A stretch of DNA of 64,000 bases from Nemophila menziesii (Eukaryota; Streptophyta; Magnoliopsida; Boraginales; Hydrophyllaceae): NCBI GenBank assembly GCA_029959085.1, contig JARWIR010000010.1:13289001-13353000 (forward strand). Direction: 5' to 3'. Positions within the stretch are counted from its first letter, which is position 1; each line of letters begins with the position of its first letter. The notes under the pieces were generated by a model, which did no database searches, was not told where the DNA came from, and worked only from the letters and a program-made list of their open reading frames with translations. Of the stretch, positions 22,965 to 35,333 are shown piece by piece. A program made the position numbers and the translations under genes.

Positions 22965-24295
22965 GTGCATGAGGTAGTATAGTTATGTCTTTTTGTTATT
23001 AATTAAGATATAATGGTGTCTTTAGTGATTATTGACAACGGGTAAATGAGATTCTTGACATGAAAATCATTAAATTTAAGAGAAAGATTGATGCAAAGCA
23101 AGCATTGGAATTGAAGAATATGAAGCCATGATTAGTGCATTCACGAAGATCATTAGGAGGAAAACTCGATAATTTTAGAATTGAATTTCATGTCAAGAAT
23201 CAATTTTGAATATGACACCTACCTTCTTATATAAATGAAGACATATATGTTAAAGCATGAGGTAGGTTCAAATTACTCTTTGAACATGGGTAACCTAGTT
23301 TTGATTTACATGAGAATATGTATATGGAGGCGAATATATTTTCAATAGGATATAAAAGCTGGCCCGGACACCCATGTTTTTAAAAAAAGATAGATATATT
23401 GCAAACTCACATTTTATTGATTTGTTTTATATAAATCAATGTAATATTATTTAATTATATGTTATTTTTAATTATTTTTAATCTACTTATTGGTAAACTA
23501 CTTATATTTCTGTCCAAACATCTTCTCTGGTAATTGGGGAAAGAATGCCAATGAATTTGATTTTTATTATTTTATTTGAAAATAAACGTGTTTCATTTCA
23601 ATGGGAGTAGAAGAGGATTCCAATGGGTTTCGTTGTTTCTTATTTTATTTGAACATTTATGAAGAACCGTGTTTCATCTCTCAATGGGAATGGGAGGGGA
23701 TGGTGACGAGGTTCAAATTTTTGCTCAGATGGAAATCATATAGTGTATCTTTTACTTACATATTTGAACAAAACATTTAAACAGAGTGGAATTATTTTCT
23801 TTAAGTATTCATATGTACTTCCAATTGTAATCGAAAAAGCATATAAATGGAGATAGAATTTTGGATATTGAAGTGAGTTATTTGCTATGCATTTTTTGAA
23901 TTTAAGTATTTTTGCTTGTGAAAAGAATACTTTGGTTCTTTCAAGAAGATTAGTTAGGGGTAAACGACCATGCTAATAAAAAGTAAAAATTTGAAATGAG
24001 AAATAACCACCTATCCATTTAGTGGCCAGTTCTGTCTATATTTGGATAGAGGGAATTTTAGCAAAGATATTGTGTTTGTTCACCATTTCTCAGTGCTCCT
24101 AGGTAATATAACTAATGAGTGTATCCCTCCGAAGTGTTATATTCGAAGAGATATGAAATTTTGATGTTTGTGTAAAAAAGTTACAACCTTTTCCCAATTC
24201 AGGGTCTTATTTTTAGTTGTTTCACTACAAGTCTCTTGCTTCTAAAATGAGTGTGCACCCTCTCCTAAATTAACCCCACTAGCAACGCTTTTTTG

Positions 24296-24502
24296 TTATT
24301 GGTAATTAGCACAAGTACCATCATTGAGAACCAATCCAACATCCCATGTATTTTCCACAATTGTCTCAATGATCCCTGTAATCTCGTAACCATCATATGT
24401 AGTCCCTATATTCTTCTGATACTCACCAATACTGGTATTAAATACAACTACAACCCCACTATTTTTTACCCCACTATTTTTGAGTATTGACTTTGACCCC
24501 AC
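24296..24502 (-). other. Small antisense ORF, copy in unit 3
   Basis: This is the counterpart of the ORF at 16006-16212, again open for 68 codons and ending at the same stop. Unit 2 keeps only its end near 21020-21095 because of a deletion. No family recognised. Confidence 0.25.
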
Positions 24503-24514
24503 TATTTTTTAGTA

Positions 24515-24706
24515 GAGTAATGCTGGATATTACCCAAAAAGGCATCACCTAAACAACAACCATGATATGGCGGTTAGGTGGACCAATTATGGAGGAGAGA
24601 GAAAAAATAAAATCTGGAAAGAGAAAATCCATGATTAGACCACCTAACCGCCACATCATGGGTGATATTTAGGTGATACCTTTTTGGGTGATACCCATCA
24701 TTACTC
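24515..24706. mobile_element. Mutator-like MITE, copy in unit 3 (192 bp)
   Basis: This is the same element as at 16225-16413, in the same place in the unit. It is flanked by attttttagta (24504-24514) and attttttacta (24707-24717). It was therefore inserted before the units were duplicated. Confidence 0.75.
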
Positions 24707-24949
24707 ATTTTTTACTATTGACTCATAAGTCTCTGTACTGCTTGGGATCAAACTTGCAGTCCCTATATTATCCCTTGATGTCACAAAAGTCCTTTATTAC
24801 TCATTCAATCAATTAAAATATGTTCGATTTAAAAAAATAGCTAGCCCATTCAGATAAAAAAATACGAACCTATTAACAACTACCTTTCGGGCTTTGGGCT
24901 TTTGAAGAAGAAAAAATAATAAGACATTTAGGAGATCAAGAAAGCACTA

Positions 24950-26471
24950 CTGAATCCTTAAACGAAACCTAATCCTTCAAAATCCTTAAAAAACATAAAT
25001 AACACGCCGCCACACAACACAACACTCCTCCTCCTAAGCCAGGTGTCAATCTGAAGATATAACTTCACTCCTAACTTTTACTTCTCTATCTAAACACATA
25101 AAGTATTCTAATCTAAACATCAAGATGTTTAGTTACTAATAGTAAAACAATTGAAAAATGTATTCTTATCCTCTTTAAGTAATGATATGCTATGCGTTTG
25201 TTTGAATCAATGAAGTTTAGCAACCAAAAAATCAAATCCTTGTACATTCAAATTAATCAGTTTTTGAGTATAGATGATAGATCTAAATTTAATCTAATTA
25301 GTTTTACATTTTTTACACATGTGAATATGATAGATATAGTGTGACGTTGCTTTGGATATCGGATTACCAAAAACAAAAAGAAGATAAAATCGTTAGTCTT
25401 GACATTTCAATCTTTATGGTAAGATTTACTTGTTAGGGTATGTAGATGAAAATTTTCAGATTATTGTTATGTTTGATGAATTTGAATTTTATTGAGATAG
25501 TTTATTATAAGTTTCTTAAGTCTCACTAATTATAATTTTCAAAATTAGTTATTATCCAACAACTTTTATATATGCATATAGCCAAGTGTAGTAAAATCTA
25601 TAGTCTTGATGTAAAATCCATATAAAAGTTCATGAAATATTCAATTGAGGTTCAGGCATGATCTCATAGCTATATATTTCACATCACTTATGATAATTGA
25701 TAAGTGAAGACATTTATAGAAATAAATAGAAAGAATCTAAGAGATGAAAGTATTACTGTATTTGTATGTTTTAATAAAAAATCCTTAATTTATTGTTATA
25801 TTTAATGAATTTGATCTTCATTAAGATAATTTGGTTTGGTAATTAAATTGTTAAGTGTCATTAATTATGATTTTTTAAAATTAGTTATTGTCAACTAACT
25901 TTTATAAATTCATGTATTCGTAATGTAGTTGCTGTAAAATCATTAGTCTAGCTGTAAAATCCATCTAAAAGCTCAAATTTTTGATTTTCATGGTATTAAT
26001 TATTCATATTCTAATGGATAAAATATTTCATATATATTAATTCATAATTGAAGAGATTTAAAAAGATAAATAGAAAATATCCAAGATAAATTACTACCTA
26101 ACTTGTATGTTTAAAATTGTGATACCAAGGGCAGATGCAGCCCACCCCAACCCACCAGATAATATTATATTTTAGGCTTGTTCTGTTTTTAAATAGGTAA
26201 AACATAAATAAAAAATCTCATATTACTAATATTGATATGCGTACTTTTGTATTCCTTTTGCAGTATTTCCCTAAGAACTTTTGCAAATAACCACATCGCT
26301 CAAACGACTAAGTTTGTCAAACTACAAGAAAGTGTTGATAAAGTTCGGAGTGTTAAATTTTCAGTTTATAAGAATAAATCATGTTTAACTGCTGGATGGA
26401 AATTTTTTGCTACAGACAAACAATTGAAAGTCGGAGATGTTTGTGTTTTCATGCCATTGGAGGAGAAGTAA
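24950..26471 (+). pseudogene. REM-like B3 gene, unit 3 (splice donor and frameshift lesions)
   Basis: The 5' exon ends at 25056, but the donor is AT instead of GT. The B3 exon starts at 26264 after cag. One extra T in the T-run at 26279-26283 shifts the frame after YFPKNF. Beyond it, the frame to 26471 gives a clean B3 core with GWKFFATDKQLKVGDVCVF. The Trp lost in unit 2 is intact here, and the frameshift is absent from unit 2, so the two copies decayed separately. Confidence 0.75.
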
Positions 26472-26718
26472 CAATAAGAGTAAAAATTACTCATGCAGTG
26501 ATTGACAGTATTGTTTAGTGTGAGAGTGTGTACTTATATTTAATTTGTCATGTTTGTGTTTGGATAATATTTTTTTGTTTACAAATAGTTGGTTCGTGGA
26601 TATTAATGTCATAAAATAGTTTATTGAACTTTTTGTTACATGTTAATGAACTTGTTTATTTGAATATTACATGTCTTTAGATGTTAATAAATTTTAGGCA
26701 ATGATTAAAAGAACTGAA

Positions 26719-27067
26719 TATTTAATATAATTTGGAAGCTATTACTAATAGTTTACAACAACTTAAACATAAACAAATACAATTGAAGATTAAATTTCTT
26801 TGTTAGTGTTAATTTTTTGTTTTTTCATGAATTTAATTTAGGGATAGACTACTTATTTTGTAACTGTTTTGGAGTTTTTAAATATAAACGTTTAGAAAAA
26901 AAGACCATTACAACAAAAAGACCGTATGTCAGCTTCCTAACTTTTTTCTTTGAATTGATTAGTAATGTTGTTTTTAGATTAAAAATACTCTTCTTTTAAC
27001 ATGTTGTAATACACTTTCTAATAGACATTAAAAATAAAGATGAACAACCATGTGATCATTATCTTTA
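26719..27067. other. AT-rich linker, nothing recognised
   Basis: This lies between the end of repeat unit 3 and the left end of the Harbinger-like element. It has no coding or structural signal I can support. Confidence 0.6.
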
Positions 27068-27201
27068 GGTTAATTCCAATGGGCTCCCAATTTTAACTAA
27101 AAACTAAAATTAGGAGTTGAATGTTCAATTGATGAACTCCAACAGCATGCATAAAATGAGGAAGTCCAATTTTTTTTGTCTACATAACAATTCAAGAAAA
27201 G

Positions 27202-30200
27202 TTACTTGTCCTTATTACAAAGATTAACAAGATAATTATTAGATTCCACGAGCGAATGATCCCTCCATTTAGTTAAATCCAGATTTCTCCTCGTGTATTT
27301 AGCTAACGTGTCGACTGTAGAATTATATTTTCGAGCAATGTGGTTAACCTTCCAATGGTAACCTTGACCTAACCATTTTCTAACTTCCGAAAGAATAGGT
27401 TTAAGGCTACAATGGAGTCCGGTCTTACCCGTAATTCCTTGAACTAATTCAAGGTTGTCAGAGTAAAATGACACTCTCTGATTTATGAGATCTTTACTTG
27501 ATCTCAATGTCATAATTAATTCCCATGCTTCATCATCTATCACTTTATTCACCTTGCATCTAAAACTAACCGATCTCGTAATAATTCCGTTCTTTATCAA
27601 TACCAATAGCCGCAACAGCCGCGGGCTCTTTATTGTTAATAAAAGACGCGTCACACATCCTTACAAGATCCGCATCATCTTCTATAGTTGGATTTACCTC
27701 TTCATTTTGACCTTTAATATCAATTTTCTTTCTTTCTTTCCCTTTCCACTCATTTTGCGGTCCAAGTAATTTAAATATTAAATCTTTTGATTTTTCTAGA
27801 ATTTCATAGCTACTCCAATTTCCTCCTTCATGATAGCATTTCATTCTTTCTTTCCATAGAAACCACATTATGCTCATCATATTTTCTGTAACATGCCTAG
27901 CTTCCCATCCATTATTCGAATATTCTTTGATAATCTTCATAAACCATTCTGAAAATGGTCCATTAAATTTCATATCACTCTTAATTTGCAACGGAGATGT
28001 CACCCAAACTCTAATACTAAAAGGGAATTTGATGAAAAGATGATTAATATCTTCATTTCCCCATTCGCACCATTTGCATGTCTCCTGTTTGACACATTTT
28101 TTCTTTTTGATATTCGATTTAACTGGTAAGGCATCATTACACACTCTCCAACAAAAATTCTTAATACGTGATGGTAAATTATTTTCCCAAATAATATCCC
28201 ATATTATACTTCTGTTGGCTTCTCCCATACTAGAAGTTTGAGTTTCAGCCGCAATTTCTTCACTAACAAATAAATGATATCTAGATTTCGTTGTATACTC
28301 CCCATTTTTATTGTATGGCCAAATAGTTTTATCATCTTCATCAACCTGACACCTCAGAATTTTGATAATAAATTTTGCAACTTCAAATTGGAATATTCTT
28401 TGAATCAGCTCTTTATTCCACCCATATCCCGAAGATTCGAAAAGTTCATGAATAAATTTAAGTTCAATATCCTTTGGTTTATCCACGAATATACCCCTAC
28501 TGATCCAGCTACGATTCCAAATGTTAATCTTCTTTCCATTACCCACTTGCCAAATTATATGCTTTTTAAGAAATTGAAGACCTTTAAATATACTCGCCCA
28601 GTTCCATGATCTTCTTTTACTAAGCTTAGCATCCCACAACTCACAATTAGGAAAGTAAATCGCTTTCAAAATATTATATGCAAAATAATCTTCATTATTA
28701 AATAGTCTCCATGCTTGATTTGCTAACAAAGCTATATTCATCTTATAAAATTCTCTAAATCCCAAACCTCCAATTTTTTTTGCTCTCGTCAATTTTTTCC
28801 AATTAACCCAATGTATTTTTTTCATGCTACCCGCATCCCACCAAAAATTTGCTACAATACTTGAAAGCTTTTTGCATAAAATCTTAGGAAACTCAAAATT
28901 TGACATAGCATAATTTGGTAATGCCTGTAACACCGCCTTTATCAAAACTTCCTATCCCCCTTCAGATAATAAAGAAGTCATCCAACTCGCTGATTTAGAC
29001 AATAATCTATCTTTAATATAGTTAAGATTCTCACTCTTAACTCTTTTTAAGAGTTAATGGTAACCCTAAATATTTACCCAGATCTTTGGTAATTCCAATA
29101 TTAAGCGTTCTCGACACTTCCTCTTTCATAGCCTCCTGTGTATTTTTACATAATAAAAGAGATGATTTCCGAAAATTAATTCTTTACCCCGAAGCATTGC
29201 AATAATTAATAATAAGCCTCTGGAACGTCTCAATTTCTTATGCGTTGATATTAATAAAAAATAATGCATCATCTGCGAACAGTAGATGAGTTAGTCTTGG
29301 ACATTGCCTAGTAATTGAAATGCCTTTAATTGACCCTTCTCTACAATGAAAGTTGATAAGACAAATCAAGCTCTCCGTAAGTAATGAGATAGAAGCGGTG
29401 ATAAAGGGCCGCCCTGTCTTAGACCCTGTTCTGGCTTAAATTTCTTTAAATGCTGACCATTGACTTAAATTTGAAATGAAACCGAAGAAATAAATTCCTT
29501 AACCCAATTAACCCACTTCCCACAAAAGCCCATCGCTTTAAGTGTTTTAAACCAAAAGTTCCAATTAACCTGATCATATGCTTTCTCCATATCCACTTTA
29601 ACTGTCGCATAGTATTTCTTAGATTTTCTTTTTGTATTAAGAAAGTACGATACTTATTGAGCCACTATAATGTTGTCTTGAATATTACGGCCCTCAATAA
29701 ATGTTGATTGTGTTGGAGAAATAATATTACCCATTATTGGTTGTAGTCGCGTGGCCATAATTTTACTAATAACCTTGTAACAGAAGTTTGCGCACGAATT
29801 CGGCCTATAATCTTTAATGGATTCTTGGGAAACTCCTTTCGGAATAAGTGAAATTACTGAGCCGTTGATTTTACTTATATCAAGATTTGAATAAAAAAAT
29901 CTTTCACAAATCTATCTATATCTTCCTTAATTATTTCCCAAAACTCATGGTAAAATTTCCAAGGTAGACCATCTGGCCCTGGCGCTTTCCTACTCGACAT
30001 ACTAAAAGCAGCATCTTTTACCTCATCTATACTTGACAATCTGGTAAGAGATTCATTCATTTCGAAAGTAATTTTCGATGGTAAATATTGTGTTATGTTG
30101 TTAGGATCAGATGAACCATTATCTATAAACAACTTAATATAATAATCTTGTATGATTTCGTTAGTTTCTTTCGGGTCATCCATCCATTCATCCTCTTTAT

Positions 30201-31336
30201 TCTAGATAGTACAAATCCTATTCATTTTCCTTCTTTTCATTGTTTTTGCAGAAAAATATCTTGTATTTTTATCACCCTTCTTAATAGTCAAATCCATCGC
30301 TCTATCTTCCCAATATATTTCATCCAACCTCCATAATTCCTTTGATTTTTAATATAATTCTCCTTCATTTTATTATCATCAGATGCTGGCTCATTATTAA
30401 CATTAATAAGTTCATCTTGTAGTTCTTTGATTTTCTTCCTATTATTAAAAAATGTCTTCTTGCTCCACCCTTTAAGAGAAAGACATGTAGCATCTCTTTT
30501 ATTACAGAACTTTGTGATACTATTACCATTTAGCTTCGTATTCCAATTCTCTCTAGTGACCTCTTTACATTGGTCATGTTCAAGCCATCTAGATTCAAAT
30601 ATAAAATACTTATCGCTTCTACCGTTGTTTTTACTACGGAAAAGAATTAAGGGAGAGTGATCTGAACCCAAGGCCGGAGGTACATAAATAACAACATTAG
30701 GAAATGATGCACACCAATCCATTGACGCTAGAGCTTTATCTAATCTCTCTTTAACATTATCTCTGGTTTATGATTATTAGACCACGTATAATGACATCCT
30801 TTACTCAGTAAATCAATAAGATGATTCTGATTAATAAGTCCATTAAACTTTAGAATACGATCAAGGTTCGCCTCTTTTTTACCTTGTTTCTCCGAGAATT
30901 TGGATATATCGTTAAAATATCTGATAATTATATGCGGTTTATCGAGTTAGTTTCCTTTTTCGAGAGTTATTGCCAAAGTTTAGCTCTCTCCACGTCATTA
31001 TTAGGAGCGTAAACACAAAAGAGATACCAAGAGAAATTACTAGATTCATAAATTTCGACCATTACATAATTAGAACAAGAACACCTAATAGAGATAGAAA
31101 TATCATCTTTCCATAATAGTAGAATCCCCCCAAACCTAAACGCTCTTCCTCCAGGGTCAACTACATGATAATTATTGAAGGACTTAAAATGCGAACAAGA
31201 TCGAACATCTTTTCGTCTCAACCTAGTTTCACAAAGGCAAGCTAACGAAGGTTTTTTTTAGCAATTAGGCTTTAAACAACTTCCTTGTCAAGGGAGCCCT
31301 AGCCCCTTGACAGTTCCAAAATATCATACTATCCAT
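27202..31336 (-). pseudogene. LINE ORF2: endonuclease, reverse transcriptase, RNase H
   Basis: This is a degraded frame of about 1380 codons. In order: an APE-type endonuclease start (MIFWNCQGARAP near 31327), then SFNNYHVVDPGGRAFRFGGI and FCVYAPNNDVERAKLWQ (30967-31221). An RT N-terminus has SRKAPGPDGLPWKFY (about 29950-30000). The RT core has GLRQGGPLSP (about 29405-29430) and FADD (29268-29279). A zinc-binding zf-RVT region has CKWCEWGNEDINHLF (about 28040-28090). An RNase H-like domain has DNLELVQ and HIARKYNSTVDTLAKYTRR (27202-27654). Several frameshifts and stops break it, for example before 28945, around 29870 and 30183-30290, so it makes no full protein. Confidence 0.88.
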
Positions 31337-31552
31337 TCTTCGCAGCCGCATTAACGGATCGGCCGCCATCCTCAGAAAAGAAATTAGGAAACTTTTCCTT
31401 CAAGAGATTCCCCGAGTACTGTTTCCTCCTCCGAGTTAATTTTCGTAATGAACTTGAATTCCGGAATATCGGGTTTAGCAAAAGGAACTTTAGTTGATAA
31501 TGATAGCGTTTCGAGTTTAAGTATGACATTTCGTGTGTTTGTTTATGTAGTC
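31329..31552 (-). pseudogene. LINE ORF1, 3' end
   Basis: This frame ends in TAG at 31329-31331, one base before the ORF2 ATG at 31325-31327; another in-frame ATG at 31334-31336 overlaps the stop. Such tight ORF1-ORF2 spacing fits coupled translation in L1-like elements. AT2 cuts the frame at 31552. The other part continues at 41434. Confidence 0.55.
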
Positions 31553-33081
31553 TGATGTCTCCTCATTTGTGACAGATTAATATTAGGATAAGACATCATT
31601 TTTAGTGATTTAGTAGTCATAAATGTCGATTTTCTTGAGAAATAGTGCACTTTCCTCTTTTGAGTCTTAATTTAGTAAAATAATATTTTTAGAGCATATT
31701 GGGTTTAATTGTTTATTTAGTGTGTAGCTTTAAAGATAATTATTGAGCTTAATTAGATTCCATGTCAAAGACTACAACTTATGGAAAGAGATTTGCATGG
31801 TAATTGGAGATAAGGAAACAAAAGCTAAAAAGATGGAAAAGGAAAAGCTGCCTAAATCTGGGATTCTGCAGCACACGAGTGCTATTTACCCCAAGAAATA
31901 GGCCGATTTTGGTAATTTCCTTTCTTAGGGACAAAGATAATTCTGTGAGGATTCTTTTGGTATCTTATGGAGCTCAAACCGACCAATAACGAAGAAGATA
32001 TGCCCAAAACGGTCCAGTAGTGTTTATCTTTATTTCCATACGAATTCGAGTTGGGCTAGGAGTCCAATACTTTATCTCTTCCTCAAGAAAATCAATTAGG
32101 TCTTCTAAACATCTATAAATACACCCTTATATCACTTGTAAAATAGTCCTTGCTTAGATAAACCTTATAATTATTCCTTAGTCATTGTAGAGAGCAAGAT
32201 GATGTCTTTTGTAATTTCTTTTAGTTTATTTTCATCAGGTATGAACTAAACTCCCCATAGCTTGGGTTTTGCATAATGTATAATCTATGAATTCAAATTC
32301 TTCTATCTAAGTTTCTTTGGAAATTACATGTTTTAATTACATGTTTTAATTTGATATTAGCTTCTTACTTAATATTTGTTTATGTGTTTTGATTTATTGT
32401 CTTTCCTAGAACTGATCACTTAAGGCTTGTTTTAATAGTAGTTAGATGGTCTCCTTGACAGGGTGTTTAACTATTGAACCACCACATAATGTCTAGTGTC
32501 GATAGTAGTTCTGAAAAAACATGATTCTAACTAGATAGTCATTAGGGTTTGTTTTAAACACCATATCACCAATTGATTGAAGTGTTTGCTTAGGGCCTTG
32601 GTAGCGCTTGATAACCCTATTTGAAACCACGTCTTGGTTGTGCCGTAGCCCCCTTAGTCGCTCTCAAGGTCTAAGGTATGGGAATTTAGAATCCTGACAA
32701 AGTATACCAAGAGCTAATATTCTCCCTTATTAACTAGATTTATAGATATAATTAGAAGGATTAGTGCATACGAGCAAAACCTAAGCTATATCTCTCATCT
32801 CATATTCTTCGTATTTTATTTACTGTCTTTAATTTTCTTAGTTTTAATTCTTATTTTCGAAATTCAATCTCTTTTAATTTACTGTCTTTTAATTATTTAC
32901 TTTTACTCGTTATTCCTACTCACACAATTAACACACTTACGTCCCTGAGAATGAACTCAACTTACTAACTAAAACTTGCATACGTCCTGTAATGCTTGCA
33001 GTACTGTGCCTGTCTAGGGTAAGAGTGCATAGTTTCTTGACTTAATTTTATCTTATTTTTATCACACCCTAGGCGACACCA
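31553..33081 (+). repeat. AT2 5' LTR (1529 bp)
   Basis: It begins TGATGTCTCC and ends GCGACACCA. A TATA-like box lies at 32113-32120. It differs from the 3' LTR by a 13-base tandem duplication (tacatgttttaat repeated near 32325-32350), which accounts for the length difference. Confidence 0.95.
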
Positions 33082-33087
33082 AGTTTT

Positions 33088-33105
33088 TGGCGCCGCTGCC
33101 GGGGA
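33088..33105 (+). other. AT2 primer binding site (tRNA-Asp type)
   Basis: It reads TGGCGCCGCTGCCGGGGA, identical to the AT1 site and likewise six bases after the LTR. Confidence 0.85.
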
Positions 33106-33329
33106 CTTGTGTCTTGTTAGCGTGTGGGTTATCTATTTCGAGTAGTAGTTTTTAATTAGTTTTTATTTTTCAGTTTTTAGTTTTTTTTTTCTAGATTTAC
33201 GCTTTTGGTTTGCTTTAGTCTTTTTCAGGTTTCACAGTGTTTAATTCTTGGCCTCCTTTATCGGAGCCTGAGAGGAGCTTCAGACCTTACAACAAACGAG
33301 TTCGTGAGAAAATATCCTTAAGAAGAGTA

Positions 33330-34631
33330 ATGGCAGCCCATCAAGATCCACCACTTGGTGACCAACTTGGAGTAAATCCGAGAGGACCACCACCACCTGG
33401 TGGACTACAGCAAAACCTACCAGGGATCCAACAACAGGAGCCACCTGGTGTACAACTACCAGTAAGAGGAGGTAATGGGCAGAATAACCTTAATAATCAA
33501 CAGAACCGAGTTGAACAAGACCTTCCTGGACTTCATGTACCATCCCATGTTCAACCCATCGGTTACCGCCCTCCAGAGATTCCGAATATTAAATTTAGAC
33601 CCAATCCGGGTATGCTTAGTCAATTTCAAAGTTTTGGACTTTACACTGGTACAGCAATTCAAGACCCCGTAAGATCGATTCAGAAGTTCATGCAGATTTT
33701 TGATTCCTACATTACTCCTGGCATTACACGCGAGCAACTGTATTGTCATATGTTTTCGTTCTTCTTGACCGGTAGAGCTAGCGATTGGCTAGAGAGACAA
33801 CCACATGGAACCATTCATCCTTGGAGAGAACTTCAAACCGCGTTCTTTAACCGTTTTTATCCGAAGAGCATGAGACTTGAAGATCAAACCGAGCTTGCAA
33901 GATTTTGCCAAGAATATGGAGAAACAGTGGGAGAAGCATGGACAAGGTTTCAACAAAAATTAGCTAGATGTCCGCTCCATGGTTATACCGCTGCTCTACA
34001 ACTTGCTATATTCTATGAAGGTCTTAATGATAAAGGTAGAGAGAAGGTGGATAACATTGGAAAGGGAAATTTTGTGTCCATGAATCACAATGAAGCTTCC
34101 GAGGTGTTAGGAAATATTATGGAACAAGAAAGAAGTTGGCCTTCAACGCGAGTTTCTGTAGCAAAAACCCGAGGATCGCTTCGTTTAGATGCAGAAACTG
34201 CGAACTCAGCTCCAATCTCCGCATTAGAAAACCAAATCAAAGAGCTGAAAATAGAGATGCAAAAGAATTTAGCCGCTGCAAACGTAGTACAAGAAGCACA
34301 AGGTTGTCAACAATGTGGGGTTAACAATCATACATGGGAAGAGTGCGAATCCAATCCGCAATCTGTTTACTTCATATCCAATCGCGGAGGTTATCAATGG
34401 GGTAACCGAAACGATCTGGGTATGCAATATTCAAATCCACAAGGGGCCGTTAATCCTGGTCATTATCAACAGCGCCCCCAGAACAACTCATTCCAACAGA
34501 GAGGTCAGTACCAAAATCAATATCAGAATAGACCTGCTCCCCCTCAACAACCTGCTCAGGATGCTTACACCGATTCGTTAGATCAGAAAGCTTTACCTCA
34601 GTATCCTCAAGAAGGATCTATGGACAATTAA
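33330..34631 (+). CDS. AT2 gag
   Basis: This encodes a Gag protein that would form the particle. The start is the ATG giving MAAHQDPPLG; an upstream extension has no ATG. A Pro/Gly/Gln-rich N-terminus is followed by the Gag domain (near residues 100-260, with FLTGRASDWLERQPHG and FYEGLNDKGREKVD). A CCHC knuckle (C326, CQQCGVNNHTWEEC) and a Gln/Asn/Pro-rich tail follow. The frame ends at TAA after SMDN. AT3 has a sense codon there (MDNQQIIQ), so this is probably a nonsense change in a longer polyprotein. Confidence 0.9.
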   Translation: MAAHQDPPLGDQLGVNPRGPPPPGGLQQNLPGIQQQEPPGVQLPVRGGNGQNNLNNQQNRVEQDLPGLHVPSHVQPIGYRPPEIPNIKFRPNPGMLSQFQSFGLYTGTAIQDPVRSIQKFMQIFDSYITPGITREQLYCHMFSFFLTGRASDWLERQPHGTIHPWRELQTAFFNRFYPKSMRLEDQTELARFCQEYGETVGEAWTRFQQKLARCPLHGYTAALQLAIFYEGLNDKGREKVDNIGKGNFVSMNHNEASEVLGNIMEQERSWPSTRVSVAKTRGSLRLDAETANSAPISALENQIKELKIEMQKNLAAANVVQEAQGCQQCGVNNHTWEECESNPQSVYFISNRGGYQWGNRNDLGMQYSNPQGAVNPGHYQQRPQNNSFQQRGQYQNQYQNRPAPPQQPAQDAYTDSLDQKALPQYPQEGSMDN

Positions 34632-35333
34632 CAGATAACACAAGCTCTGGACCCTTTGACCACGACTATGAACGCTCAGGAAGAGAAAGTCCGAGGACAA
34701 GATGCCATACTTCAGATGTTAGGTACCCAAGTAGAACAGTTAAACAAAGTTTTACCAAATTTAATAGAACAAAAGGAAGTAAAGGCAATCGAAGGAGGTG
34801 AAAACAATGTTAGGTTCGAAGCTTGCAAGGCAATTTGCCTTGAAATTGAAGAAGAACAGAAGGAAGTACGGCATGCTGCCGTTAGTGCCATGGAAGTTCC
34901 GAGTACCGAAGAAGAACCAACCAAGTCTAGCCCCGTGGAATCTGACTATTCTGAGGTTTATGTGGAGGACGATCAAGAGAAAGCCGAATTTATACAACTT
35001 TTGAGGAAGATGCAAGAGGAGATTCGATCGGTAATGGATTATGAAGCTGAGCTGGCTAAAGAGAAAGAAGCCTCAAAAGAGGAATCAAAAGATGAAGTTG
35101 CATCTGCTGTGCATAAAGAGAAAGAAGAAGAGAAGGTGGAATCGCCACCTATTGTTCAACCAGTGTCATCAACTATTCCTGATACAAATCCAAAGAATGA
35201 CACTGTACTCAAGACATTTGTAGAGGCGTACCAACCGGAAAATATCAACGCCCAAATACTTGAGATTGCGAAGAGAGGACTTACACCACAACAAGTTTTT
35301 CGCAAGTTATTCCTGAGAAAGAAGCGAGTGTAG
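34632..35333 (+). pseudogene. AT2 gag-protease linker
   Basis: This continues the polyprotein after the TAA. It is acidic and Glu/Lys-rich with heptad-like stretches, for example around VEQLNKVLPNLIEQKE, and low-complexity KEKEEEKVE. It has no catalytic motif. The frame ends near 35300-35333 by a frameshift relative to AT3. The matching AT3 part is 61899-62312 plus the start of 61164-61898. Confidence 0.8.

Larger units (their letters stand above)
22965..26718 (+). repeat. REM/B3 repeat unit, copy 3
   Basis: This copy follows copy 2 directly, with the junction near 22964 (gaactgaa, then gtgcatgagg). It keeps the MITE and the B3 exon and ends gaactgaa at 26718, exactly like copy 2. This shared end defines the unit. 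Confidence 0.85.

Noticed and set aside
34712..35015. Minus-strand ORFs inside AT2 and plus-strand ORFs inside AT3 in the Glu/Lys-rich linker
   Set aside because: They are complements of acidic low-complexity coding sequence and mirror the real frame.
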